The position numbers were made by a program, and so were the translations under genes. This document shows, piece by piece, positions 15,836 to 23,714 of a stretch of DNA of 64,000 nt (position 1 is its first letter; each line of letters begins with the position of its first letter). Source of the stretch: Methylobacterium adhaesivum (GTDB lineage: Bacteria > Pseudomonadota > Alphaproteobacteria > Rhizobiales > Beijerinckiaceae); NCBI RefSeq assembly GCF_022179065.1, contig NZ_BPQD01000003.1, positions 372,001-436,000 on the forward strand, given 5' to 3'. The notes under the pieces are model-generated. The model saw only the letters and a list, made by a program, of their open reading frames with translations. It made no database searches and had not been told where the DNA came from.

Positions 15836-16690
15836 TCAGGCGAAGGCCCCGGGAGGCGGTGAACTCGCTTCCGGCACGAAGAAGTCCGGAGCAAGGGGGA
15901 CGTCGGGTGTGACGCGGTATTTTGTAAAGTCCGTGACACCCTGCTCGGCGAGGAAACTGTCGTCGATGAGGAAGCGCCCGGTGGTCTCGCGGGCGGGCAG
16001 GCGGAAGAGGGCGTGGGCGGCGTCGGCGATGATGTCCGGTGTGCGGCTGGCCTGCATCAGGGCCTCGCCGCCCAGCAGGTTCTTCACCGCCGCCGTCGCG
16101 ATGGTGGTGCGCGGCCACAGGGCGTTGACGGCGATGCCCTGGCGGCGCAGCTCGCCGGCGAGCCCGAGGACGCACAGGGACATGCCGAACTTCGCCATGG
16201 TGTAGGCCAGATGCGGCGCGAACCACTTCTCCGCCATGTCGAGGGGCGGCGACAGCATGAGGATGTGGGGATTTTCGGCCTTCTCGAGGTGCGGGATCGC
16301 GTATTTCGAGACCATGTAGGTGCCGCGGGTGTTGATCGCGTGCATGAGGTCGAAGCGCTTCATCTCCGTCTGCGGCGTGCGGGTGAGCGAAATGGCGCTG
16401 GCGTTGTTCACCACGATGTCGAGGCCGCCGAAGGTGCTCGCGGTTCTGTCGATGGCGGCGGCGACGCTGTCCTCGTCGCGGACATCCACGATCAGGGGCA
16501 GCGCCCGCCCGCCTGCCGCCTCGATGGCGGCGGCGGCCGTGTGGATGGTGCCCTCGAGCTTCGGGTGGGGCGTGTCGGTCTTGGCCGCGATGGCGACGTT
16601 GGCGCCGTCGCGGGCCGCCCGCAGGCCGATGGCGAGGCCGATGCCGCGCGAGGCACCGGTGATGAACAGGGTCTTGCCGCGCAGTGACAT
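15836..16690 (-). CDS. HSDL2-like short-chain dehydrogenase/reductase
   Basis: NAD(P)-dependent oxidoreductase of 284 residues resembling hydroxysteroid dehydrogenase-like protein 2. The nucleotide motif TGASRGIG is at 11-18, NNAS at 95-98, and the catalytic residues are Ser147 (LMLSPPLDM), Tyr163 and Lys167 (YTMAK). The SPPL and AYTMAKFGMS blocks are the HSDL2 hallmark. The substrate is unknown, but placement behind an enoyl-CoA hydratase and acyl-CoA dehydrogenase suggests a fatty acyl or 3-hydroxyacyl derivative. It begins nine bases after the stop of the upstream SDR and is followed 10 bp later by corA. Confidence 0.92.
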   Translation of the reverse strand: MSLRGKTLFITGASRGIGLAIGLRAARDGANVAIAAKTDTPHPKLEGTIHTAAAAIEAAGGRALPLIVDVRDEDSVAAAIDRTASTFGGLDIVVNNASAISLTRTPQTEMKRFDLMHAINTRGTYMVSKYAIPHLEKAENPHILMLSPPLDMAEKWFAPHLAYTMAKFGMSLCVLGLAGELRRQGIAVNALWPRTTIATAAVKNLLGGEALMQASRTPDIIADAAHALFRLPARETTGRFLIDDSFLAEQGVTDFTKYRVTPDVPLAPDFFVPEASSPPPGAFA

Positions 16691-16699
16691 GCCGTCCTC

Positions 16700-17548
16700 T
16701 CAGGGTCCGATGTGGAATCGCGCCGGCTGGGTGCCGTCGGCGTCGGTGAAGCCGTACCGGGCGGCGAGGTCGCCCGCGTGCAGAACCTGCCCGGCCTGGG
16801 CCGCGACATCCGGATCGGCGGCGAGCGCCGCCAGCGCCCGCCCGGCATAGAGCGGACTCTCCGTGGCCAAGTCGCCGTGGCCGAGATCGAGCACCCGCTC
16901 CGTGCGCACGAAGCCGGGCGACAGGGCCAGCGCCGTGACGCCGTGGGGGCTGAGCTCCTGCGCGCAGGCGAAGGCGAGGCGGTTCGTCGTCGCCTTGGCG
17001 AGGTCGTAGAACACGTCGCCGAGGTAGCCGGGCGCGGTGTCGAAGGAGATGAAGGCGAGGAGGCCCGCTTTCGCCGCCACCATGGCGGGCGCCACCGCCC
17101 GGGCCAGGAGGAGGCCGGGATACGGCCCGCTGCCGAAGAACTCCGAGAACGGCTCGGCCGAGCGCCGCCAGAACGGCGTGCCCCAGGCGGCGCCGTCGGG
17201 ATAGCGCTCGCCGTCGTAGCCCTCGCCCCCGCCCCAGACGCTGGAGACGGCGACATCGATCCGGCCGAAGCGGCGCAGGGCCCAGTGGACCAGGGTGTCG
17301 ACGGCCCGTTCGCTCGTGTGGTCGCACAGGTAATGGTGGCCCCTGCCCCCGGCGGCGTCGACGATCCGGGCGGTGTCCTCGATGGTTTCGCGCCGTCCGT
17401 CCGTGCGCGGGCCGGCCTCGCTGGAGCGCGCGGTGACGACCACCGTGGCGCCGGCCTCGCCCAAGGCCCGCGCGATTCCTCGCCCGACGCCCCGCGACGC
17501 CCCGGCGACGAGGCAGACCTTCGTGCGGAGGTCGGGCGGCCGGCTCAC
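16700..17548 (-). CDS. Short-chain dehydrogenase/reductase (DHRS1-like)
   Basis: A 282-residue SDR starting at GTG 17548 (VSRPPDLRTKVCLVAG). The cofactor motif AGASRGVG is at 15-22 and the catalytic set Ser168, Tyr181, Lys185 (SFDTAPG...YDLAK). A long insertion around residues 105-145 (WGGGEGYDGERYPDG onward) recalls the DHRS1-type subgroup. The start overlaps the enoyl-CoA hydratase stop as GTGA, a classic translational coupling, so the two are certainly cotranscribed. The substrate is unknown; context points to lipid or acyl-CoA chemistry. Confidence 0.92.
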   Translation of the reverse strand: MSRPPDLRTKVCLVAGASRGVGRGIARALGEAGATVVVTARSSEAGPRTDGRRETIEDTARIVDAAGGRGHHYLCDHTSERAVDTLVHWALRRFGRIDVAVSSVWGGGEGYDGERYPDGAAWGTPFWRRSAEPFSEFFGSGPYPGLLLARAVAPAMVAAKAGLLAFISFDTAPGYLGDVFYDLAKATTNRLAFACAQELSPHGVTALALSPGFVRTERVLDLGHGDLATESPLYAGRALAALAADPDVAAQAGQVLHAGDLAARYGFTDADGTQPARFHIGP

Positions 17549-18300
17549 GCCTTGCGCGACCGGTTGAGGAAGGCCGCGAAGGCGTCCTGTGCCTCCGGCG
17601 AGCGCAGGCGCGCCTCGAAAGCCACGGCCTCCGCCTCCACGGCCGCTTCGAGGGCGGCCTGATCGCCCCGGATCAGGGCACGGGTCGCCTGCAGCGGTCC
17701 CGGCGGCAGGGCGGCGAGGCGGGCGGCCTTGGTGAGGGCGTGGTCGAGGAGGAGGTCGGCCGGGATGACGGCGTTGGCCAGACCGAGGCGCACGGCCTCG
17801 TCGGCATCGTAGGCTTCGCAGAGCAGCAGGATCTCGGTGGCGCGGAGCAGGCCGACCCGGCGCGGCAGCAGATAGCTCGACCCCGCCTCGGGCACGAGGC
17901 CGAGCTCCACGAACGGCATGCGGAAATTCGCCGCCGGGCTCGCGTAGACGAGGTCGCAATGCAGGGTCAGGGTCGCGCCGATCCCCACGGCGATCCCGTC
18001 GACCGCCGCCACCATCGGGGTGCGGGTGCGGGCGAGTTGCCGGATGAACCGAAGGGCCGGGGATTGCTCGAACGGGTGCCGCGCGGCCGCGACGAAGTCG
18101 GCGAGGTCGTTGCCGGCGCTGAACGCCCCGGGGGAACCTGCGAACACCACGGCGCCGATGACGTCCGACCGGTCGGCCTCCGCCAGGGCCTCGCGCAGGG
18201 TGTCGTACATCGCCCCCGTGAGAGCGTTCTTCTTCTCGGGCCGGTCGATGCGCAGGAGACGGACGCGGCCGGTGTCCTGAATGACGACGTGTTCGGTCAT
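17545..18300 (-). CDS. Enoyl-CoA hydratase/isomerase family protein
   Basis: Crotonase-fold enzyme acting on enoyl-CoA thioesters (beta-oxidation-type hydration or isomerisation). It has 251 residues. The oxyanion-hole segments are SPGAFSAGNDLADF and AAVDGIAVGIGATL, and the later catalytic region is FVELGLVPEAGSSYLLPRRVG with Glu at the hydratase/isomerase position. The tail ending PEAQDAFAAFLNRSRKA is typical. It is read from ATG at 18300, lies about 190 bp after the acyl-CoA dehydrogenase and overlaps the next SDR by four bases. The exact substrate is not determinable. Confidence 0.93.
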   Translation of the reverse strand: MTEHVVIQDTGRVRLLRIDRPEKKNALTGAMYDTLREALAEADRSDVIGAVVFAGSPGAFSAGNDLADFVAAARHPFEQSPALRFIRQLARTRTPMVAAVDGIAVGIGATLTLHCDLVYASPAANFRMPFVELGLVPEAGSSYLLPRRVGLLRATEILLLCEAYDADEAVRLGLANAVIPADLLLDHALTKAARLAALPPGPLQATRALIRGDQAALEAAVEAEAVAFEARLRSPEAQDAFAAFLNRSRKA

Positions 18301-18378
18301 GGGTGTGTCCTGGTCCGTGTCGTCCGCATAACTCGGTCCTCTCGGGGCCGTCGTCTTCGTGCAACCCGCCGGTCGCGC

Positions 18379-18408
18379 GGGTCCCCTCTCCTTTCAGGAG
18401 GGGGGGCC
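18379..18408. repeat. Short hairpin repeat, CTCTCC family, copy 1
   Basis: GGGTCCCCTCTCC, TTTCA, GGAGGGGGGGCC: an imperfect hairpin related to copies at 51034-51140 and 59270-59300. It sits between the acyl-CoA dehydrogenase and enoyl-CoA hydratase genes and may act as a REP-like element or RNA hairpin. Confidence 0.6.
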
Positions 18409-18491
18409 TGTCGTGGTCTTCGCCGAGCTATCGAAGCTTGTGAAACCGTCCTCAACGAAGGTGCGAATTGCATCGCCGGTGCAGGGGGGAT

Positions 18492-20243
18492 TCACCCCAC
18501 CAACGCCAGGGCCGCCGTCTCGGTGAAGGCGCCGCCATCCATCACGGTGTCGGCGAGGCCCGCCGCCGCCGTCAGTTCGTTCTCGGCGAAGAACCGCGCC
18601 AGGGCGATGCGGCCGGCATGCCCCGGATCGGTGTCGCCGGCCTGGAGGGCGGCGCGGGCCGCGCGCGCGCCTTGCGCGAGGCAGGCCGCACCCTGGACGA
18701 GGCCGAACAGGCGCAGATACGGCGTTGCCCCGGGCAGCGCCGTCTCCGGCCGGTTGGAGGCGAGGGCCCGGAGCTGGAAGCTCGTCGCCCGGTCGAGGGC
18801 CTCGATCCCGGCGCGCAGGCGCGCGCCCATGTGGCCGTAGGCGGGGTCGGCGTCCTTGAGCAGGCCCTCGGCCACCCGGCGCAGGGACGCGAGCTGGGCG
18901 CGGACCGTGGCGCCGTCCCGCAGCGGCAGCTTGCGGGTCACGAGGTCGATTGCCTGGATGCCGTTGGTGCCCTCGTAGATCCCGAGGATGCGCGCGTCGC
19001 GCATGTGCTGGGCCGCGCCCGTCTCCTCAACGAAGCCCATGCCGCCATGGACCTGCACGCCCAGCGACGTGACCTCATTGGCGATGTCCGTGGAGAAGGC
19101 CTTGGCGACGGGGGTCAGCAGGGAGGCACGGTCGTGTGCCGCCTGGCCTTCGGCCCCGCGCGCGGCGTCGAGGGCGGCGGCCGTGAGGTAGCAGATCCCA
19201 CGCGCCGCCGCCGTGTAGGCTTTCATGGTGAGCAGCATCCGCTGCACGTCGGCGTGTTCCACGATGGCGCTGGTGCCTTGCGCGCCCGGCGCTCTGCCCT
19301 GCCGGCGCTCGCGGGCATAGGCGAGGGCGCCCTGCGTTGCCCGCTCGGCGATGCCGACGCCCTGGAGCCCGACGCCGAGGCGGGCCGCGTTCATCATCGT
19401 GAACATGCAGGCGAGCCCCCGGTTCTCCTCGCCGATGAGCCAGCCGATGGCGCCGCCATCATCGCCGAACGCCATGGAGCAGGTGGGCGAGCCGTGGATG
19501 CCGAGCTTGTGCTCGATGCCCGAGCAGCGCAGGTCGTTGAGGGTTCCGTCCGGTAGCACCTTGGGCACGAGGAACAGCGAGATGCCGCGCGTGCCGGCCG
19601 GCGCGTCCTTCAGCCGGGCGAGGACGAGGTGGACGATGTTGTCGGCGAGATCGTGCTCGCCATACGTGATGTAGATCTTGGCGCCGACGATGCGGTAGCG
19701 GCCGTCGCCCACGGGCTCGGCGCGGCTGCGCAGGAGGGCGAGATCGGAGCCGGCCTGGGGCTCGGTCAGGTTCATGGTGGCGGTCCACTCGCCCGACACG
19801 AGCTTTCCGAGGTAGCGCGCCTTCAAGTCCTCCGAGCCATGCTGCGCCAGGGCCTCGATGCCGCCGGCGGTGAGCAGCGGGCACAGGCCGAAGGCGATGC
19901 TGGCGCCGTTCCACATCTCCGTGCAGGCGGCGTTGAGGAGGAGCGGCAAACCCTGCCCGCCATGGTCGGGGTCGGCCGACAGGCCGTTCCAGCCGCCGTC
20001 AATCCAAGTCCGGTAAGCTTCGCGCCAGCCGGGCGCCGTGGTGACGGCGCCGTCCCGAAGGGGGGTGCCGTGGCGGTCGCCGGCCCGGTTCAGGGGGGCG
20101 ATGACGCCGTCCGCCACCCGCGCGGCCTCTTCCAGGATGGTGCGGGCGTCGTCGGCCGTGAGGTCGTCGCCCAGCACCGCATCGAGCCCGGCGACGTGGC
20201 GCAGGGCGAACAGCATCTCGGAGACCGGGGCACGGTAGGTCAT
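18492..20243 (-). CDS. Acyl-CoA dehydrogenase, large (DmdC/AidB-like) subgroup
   Basis: FAD-dependent acyl-CoA dehydrogenase of 583 residues, about 200 longer than ordinary ones. It belongs to the subgroup with an N-terminal extension (MTYRAPVSEMLFALRHVAGL) and an extra C-terminal domain that includes 3-methylmercaptopropionyl-CoA dehydrogenase. Family motifs are WTATMNLTEPQAGSDL, KIYITYGEHD, a second substrate/FAD block HKLGIHGSPTCSM, and GFVEETGAAQHMRDARILGIYEGTNG. The ATG at 20243 replaces a longer open frame because it begins the conserved N-terminus. It is first in the leftward acyl-CoA cluster. Confidence 0.94.
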   Translation of the reverse strand: MTYRAPVSEMLFALRHVAGLDAVLGDDLTADDARTILEEAARVADGVIAPLNRAGDRHGTPLRDGAVTTAPGWREAYRTWIDGGWNGLSADPDHGGQGLPLLLNAACTEMWNGASIAFGLCPLLTAGGIEALAQHGSEDLKARYLGKLVSGEWTATMNLTEPQAGSDLALLRSRAEPVGDGRYRIVGAKIYITYGEHDLADNIVHLVLARLKDAPAGTRGISLFLVPKVLPDGTLNDLRCSGIEHKLGIHGSPTCSMAFGDDGGAIGWLIGEENRGLACMFTMMNAARLGVGLQGVGIAERATQGALAYARERRQGRAPGAQGTSAIVEHADVQRMLLTMKAYTAAARGICYLTAAALDAARGAEGQAAHDRASLLTPVAKAFSTDIANEVTSLGVQVHGGMGFVEETGAAQHMRDARILGIYEGTNGIQAIDLVTRKLPLRDGATVRAQLASLRRVAEGLLKDADPAYGHMGARLRAGIEALDRATSFQLRALASNRPETALPGATPYLRLFGLVQGAACLAQGARAARAALQAGDTDPGHAGRIALARFFAENELTAAAGLADTVMDGGAFTETAALALVG

Positions 20244-20487
20244 GGGGCTCCCTCGAACCGTTTTCTTGCGTCGCGCCTTTTGGATGGCGCGTCCGACCCT
20301 TGTTTGACGCAAGCCCCGCCCCGGCGCTAGAGCACCCCCCTGCCCCGGCGGGGCGCCGGGCTGGGTAAGTTTCGACCGTGCAACGACTTAGTGGGGCCTC
20401 CGGACCGGCGGCGTTCGACCGTCTTCAAGCGCAAGCGGGCTCGACGGCACCAGCCGTTTCCATCCGCTTCCCAAAGATAGTTTAGAT

Positions 20488-21465
20488 ATGAACGATCGTC
20501 GGTCAAGCCTGCGTCTGCTGCCCGATGCCGCCGGGCTCGCCGAGGCCGCGCGCCTTCTGTCGGATGGGCGTACCGTCGCGTTCCCCACGGAGACCGTCTA
20601 CGGCCTCGGGGCCGATGCCTGCGATCCGGCGGCCGTCGCCCGCATCTATGCGGCGAAGGAGCGGCCTCGCTTCAACCCGCTCATTGCCCATCTCGCCGAC
20701 GCCGACGCGGCGCGGATGCAGGGGGTGTTCGACGCCGACGCGTCGCGCCTCGCCGCGGCGTTCTGGCCCGGTCCCCTCACCCTCGTGGTACCGGCCGGTC
20801 GCGGCTGCACCGTCTGTGACCTCGCGCGTGCGGGCCTCGCCAGTGTGGCCTTGCGGGTGCCGGGCAACGGACTCGCCCGCGATCTCCTCGCCCGTGTCGG
20901 TCGCCCGGTGGCGGCGCCCTCGGCCAACCGCTCCGGCCGGGTCAGCCCCACCTGCGCCGCGCACGTGCTGGCCGACCTCGACGGGCGGATCGATGCCGTG
21001 CTCGACGGCGGCACCGCTCCCGTGGGGGTCGAATCGACGGTGGTGGCCTGCCTCGGCGGCCCGCCGCGCCTGTTGCGGCCGGGCGGGATCACGCGGGCCG
21101 ATCTGGAGCGGGTGCTGGGCCGCGCCCTCGCGGGCCCTGAGGCGGGGGGCGAGGCGGTCCCAGTCGGGCCGGGCCTCCTCGCCTCGCACTATGCGCCCCG
21201 CGCCCGTGTGCGCCTCGACGCCGTGACGGTGGAGCCGGACGAAGCCGTGCTGCGCTTCGCCCGAATGCCCGAAAGTCCCGGTGCCCCGGCCGCGTTCGAT
21301 CTCAGCCCGACCGGCGATCTGGCGGAGGCCGCCGCGAACCTGTTCTCGGCGTTGCGGCACCTCGACGCTTCGGGCGCCGCGACCATCGCCGTCGCGCCGA
21401 TACCGCCGGACGGCCTCGGCGAGGCGATCAACGATCGCCTGCGCCGGGCCGCCGCGCCCCGCTGA
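20488..21465 (+). CDS. Sua5/TsaC-type L-threonylcarbamoyladenylate synthase
   Basis: Makes threonylcarbamoyl-AMP from threonine, bicarbonate and ATP for the universal t6A37 tRNA modification. It has 325 residues in the two-domain Sua5 form: a YrdC-like catalytic domain at ~1-200 (FPTETVYGLGADA, YAAKERPRFNPLIAH, PSANRSGRVSPT) and a C-terminal Sua5 domain beginning near GPGLLASHYAPRARV. The ATG at 20488 follows an AT-rich stretch. It is divergent from the acyl-CoA dehydrogenase. A promoter-terminator pair for a possible small RNA lies just after it. Confidence 0.96.
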   Translation: MNDRRSSLRLLPDAAGLAEAARLLSDGRTVAFPTETVYGLGADACDPAAVARIYAAKERPRFNPLIAHLADADAARMQGVFDADASRLAAAFWPGPLTLVVPAGRGCTVCDLARAGLASVALRVPGNGLARDLLARVGRPVAAPSANRSGRVSPTCAAHVLADLDGRIDAVLDGGTAPVGVESTVVACLGGPPRLLRPGGITRADLERVLGRALAGPEAGGEAVPVGPGLLASHYAPRARVRLDAVTVEPDEAVLRFARMPESPGAPAAFDLSPTGDLAEAAANLFSALRHLDASGAATIAVAPIPPDGLGEAINDRLRRAAAPR

Positions 21466-21485
21466 ATCTTTTTCGCGGAACGACG

Positions 21486-21510
21486 GGAACTTATCGCCCG
21501 ATACCCCGTT
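21486..21510 (+). promoter_or_regulatory. Exact EcfG-type promoter with no downstream gene
   Basis: GGAAC at 21486-21490, a 16-bp spacer and CGTT at 21507-21510. The next + strand structure is a C-rich hairpin and a terminator ending near 21588. The following gene (wrbA) is on the other strand, so the promoter can only serve a non-coding transcript. Confidence 0.6.
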
Positions 21511-21516
21511 CGACCT

Positions 21517-21588
21517 CACGAAGGCCGATTCAGCCCCCAGATGGCCTTCAGCCTTTCAAGGCTCGGAGAAATCCGAGCCTTCTTCTTA
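21517..21588 (+). ncRNA. Candidate general-stress small RNA, C-rich loop
   Basis: About 72 nt between an exact EcfG promoter and a terminator. The 5' half forms a 7-bp stem (GAAGGCC 21520-21526 with GGCCTTC 21543-21549) with a 16-nt loop containing CAGCCCCCAG. The 3' half is the hairpin AAGGCTCGGA-GAAA-TCCGAGCCTT followed by CTTCTT. This layout (sigma-EcfG promoter, 5' hairpin with cytosine-rich loop, terminator) is that of Caulobacter GsrN. The family link is inference from architecture only. Confidence 0.5.
21558..21588 (+). terminator. Hairpin terminator with GAAA tetraloop
   Basis: A perfect 10-bp stem (21558-21567 with 21572-21581) closed by GAAA and followed by CTTCTT on the + strand. 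The - strand side lacks a T-tract, so it mainly serves the + strand candidate small RNA. Confidence 0.7.
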
Positions 21589-21593
21589 TGCGG

Positions 21594-22193
21594 TCAGCCC
21601 GCGAGCTTGGCGGCGATGCCGGCGACGTGGCGACCCTGGTAGCGGGCCCCGGCCAGATCCGTGGCGCTCGGCTGGCGCGAGCCGTCGCCGTCTGCCAGCG
21701 TGGTGGCGCCGTAAGGCGAGCCGCCCTTCACCTCGTCGACACCCATCTGGCCCTGGAACGCGTAGGGCAGGCCCACCACCACCATGCCGTGGTGCAGCAG
21801 CACCGTGTGGAAGCTCGTCAGTGTCGTCTCCTGGCCGCCGTGCTGGCTCGCCGTCGAGGTGAAGGCCGAGCCGACCTTGCCCACGAGGGCGCCCTTGGCC
21901 CAAAGGCCGCCGGTCTGGTCGATGAACTGCTTCATCTGTGCCGCCATGTTGCCGTAGCGGGTCGGCGTGCCGAAGATGATGGCATCGTAACCGGGCAACT
22001 CGTCCACGGTGGCGATGGGGGCGGCCTGGTCGAGCTTGTAGTGGGACTGCCGAGCGACCTCCTCGGGCACCAATTCGGGCACGCGCTTGATCGTGACCTC
22101 GGCCCCGACCTCCCGTGCGCCCTCGGCGACGGCCTCGGCCATCTTCTCCACGTGACCCCACGACGAGTAGTACAGCACCAGAACCTTGGTCAT
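21594..22193 (-). CDS. wrbA: WrbA, NAD(P)H:quinone oxidoreductase type IV
   Basis: FMN-dependent flavodoxin-like enzyme that reduces quinones by two electrons, protecting against redox cycling (cytosolic tetramer). It has 199 residues, the standard size. Motifs are the FMN phosphate loop [16 protein letters not shown], then [31 protein letters not shown], and [18 protein letters not shown]. The ATG at 22193 is clear. It is divergent from a LysR gene whose start is 133 bp away. A strong palindrome in that gap (22289-22317) suggests the LysR protein controls both. Confidence 0.95.
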   Translation of the reverse strand: MTKVLVLYYSSWGHVEKMAEAVAEGAREVGAEVTIKRVPELVPEEVARQSHYKLDQAAPIATVDELPGYDAIIFGTPTRYGNMAAQMKQFIDQTGGLWAKGALVGKVGSAFTSTASQHGGQETTLTSFHTVLLHHGMVVVGLPYAFQGQMGVDEVKGGSPYGATTLADGDGSRQPSATDLAGARYQGRHVAGIAAKLAG

Positions 22194-22288
22194 CGCAGCG
22201 TATCCCTTTGGTGTCGTTGCCGGCGCCCTCGGCGCGTTTCGGTCGGTGCCTTATCGCCCGGATCGGCCTTTGCGAAAATGCCCTGTCG

Positions 22289-22317
22289 TGCAAGATCGAT
22301 CTTGCAATCCTGCAAGA
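22289..22317. promoter_or_regulatory. Perfect 18-bp palindrome plus third half-site between wrbA and lysR
   Basis: TGCAAGATCGATCTTGCA at 22289-22306 is a perfect palindrome. A further TGCAAGA half-site follows at 22311-22317, ten bases before the LysR start codon. The placement fits an autoregulatory and wrbA-regulating LysR operator. Confidence 0.75.
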
Positions 22318-22326
22318 GGGGGCGGC

Positions 22327-23208
22327 ATGGACTGGGACGACTTTCGCCTCGTTCGGGCGGTGGGCGAGGCCGGTGGCTTGACGCGGGCGGCCGAGGAGCT
22401 CGGCATCAACCCCTCGACGGCCTTCCGCCGCCTCGCCGGGATCGAGGCGGCCCTCGAGACCACACTGTTCGACCGCCACCGGGCCGGCTACGCGCCCACG
22501 GCGGCGGGCCTCGTGATGATGGGTGCCGCCGCCCGCATGGCCGGCGACGTCGAGCGCTTCACCCGCGAACTCGCGGGACGCGACCGCAATCCCGTGGGCG
22601 ACTTGCGGATCACCGCTCCGGCGAGCCTCATCGCCGATATGCTGATGCCCTCGCTCGCGCGATTCAGCCGGCGTTATCCGGGCATCCGTCTGCACGGCAT
22701 CGTCGCGGAGGAGGCCCTGAACCTGTCCCGCCGCGACGCCGACGTGGCGTTGCGGGCGAGCGACGCCCCGCCCGCGACCCTGGTGGGGCGGCGCCTCGCC
22801 ACCATCGCGTGGGCGATCTATGGGCGATCCGACTTCGCGGAACGCGATCGGGCGGCATGCCCCTGGGTGGTGCCGGGAGAAAGCGTCGCAGGCGGCCGCT
22901 TCACCCGGTTCGTGGAAGCCCGGGCCGTCGCCGATCGAGTGGTTCTCACCCTCAACACGGTACTGGGCCTGCGCGAGGCGGTGGAGGCCGGTCTCGGTAT
23001 CGGCCCCCTACCCTGCTGGTCGGCCGATGACCGCCCCGATCTCGTGCGGCTGTCGGGCGTGGAGGCCGAACTCGGCGCCGGCCTCTGGCTCCTCGCCCAT
23101 CCGGACCTGCGCCAATCGGCGAGGGTGCGGGCGTTCATGGATTTCATGGCCGAGGAAATCGCCGCCCTGCGCCCCCGGATCGAAGGCGAGGCGACGGCAT
23201 CACGATGA
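22327..23208 (+). CDS. LysR-family regulator divergent from wrbA
   Basis: A 293-residue LysR-type regulator. The winged helix is at residues 1-60 (MDWDDFRLVRAVGEAGGLT, AAEELGINPSTAFRRLAGIE) and the effector domain starts near DLRITAPASLIADMLMP, followed by DVALRASDAPP. It belongs to the subgroup with short sequence blocks VG(D/E)LRI and DVALR. The ATG at 22327 is chosen over an open frame from 22186 because it follows AGAGGGGGCGGC and starts the family core. It probably senses a quinone or electrophile and controls wrbA; that is inference from position. Confidence 0.92.
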   Translation: MDWDDFRLVRAVGEAGGLTRAAEELGINPSTAFRRLAGIEAALETTLFDRHRAGYAPTAAGLVMMGAAARMAGDVERFTRELAGRDRNPVGDLRITAPASLIADMLMPSLARFSRRYPGIRLHGIVAEEALNLSRRDADVALRASDAPPATLVGRRLATIAWAIYGRSDFAERDRAACPWVVPGESVAGGRFTRFVEARAVADRVVLTLNTVLGLREAVEAGLGIGPLPCWSADDRPDLVRLSGVEAELGAGLWLLAHPDLRQSARVRAFMDFMAEEIAALRPRIEGEATASR

Positions 23209-23215
23209 TCCCGAC

Positions 23216-23677
23216 TTACTTGGTCTCGACGATCTCGATCTCCTGACCGTTGACCTCGACGGTGTCGCCGACGCCCTTGCCCGTCAGCGCCCGCGCCATG
23301 GGGGAGACGTAGGACAGGCTGCCCTGAGTCGGGTCCGCCTCGTCCTCGCCGACGATTCGGAAGGTCTGGCGGCTGTCGTCCTCACGCAGGATGGTCACGG
23401 TGGAGCCGAACCGCACCACGTCGCCGGGTTCGACCTCCACCAGCTGGGCCGAGCCGAGCCGCGCCGTCCAGTAATGCAGGTCGCGGGTGACGCGGGCCTC
23501 GTCCGCCTTGGCGTCGGGCGTCAGGGCCGAGAACGCCGCTTGCAGGCGCGCAACTTCCGCCTCGATCTGCGCCAGTCCCTCGGGGGTGACGAAGTTCGGA
23601 TGTTCGGAGATGGTGCGGTCGGGAAGGTCTTCGAAGGCCTCGCCGCCCTCGGTCTCTTTGACGAATGCTCTGCTCAT
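23216..23677 (-). CDS. GreA/GreB-family transcription elongation factor
   Basis: A 153-residue Gre-type factor that stimulates RNA cleavage by backtracked RNA polymerase. The N-terminal coiled coil (FVTPEGLAQIEAEVARLQAAF to about residue 75) carries acidic residues. The C-terminal FKBP-like domain contains GSTVTILREDD, FRIVGEDEADPTQGSLSYVSPMARALTGKGVGDTVEV. The N-terminus (MSRAFVKETEGGEAFEDLPDR) is the form found in alphaproteobacterial GreA/B homologues distinct from main GreA. The stop is convergent with the LysR gene, 7 bp apart. Confidence 0.9.
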   Translation of the reverse strand: MSRAFVKETEGGEAFEDLPDRTISEHPNFVTPEGLAQIEAEVARLQAAFSALTPDAKADEARVTRDLHYWTARLGSAQLVEVEPGDVVRFGSTVTILREDDSRQTFRIVGEDEADPTQGSLSYVSPMARALTGKGVGDTVEVNGQEIEIVETK

Positions 23678-23714
23678 AAAGCCAGAAATGCGCCGGAGGG
23701 CCGCACGGTTCCGC

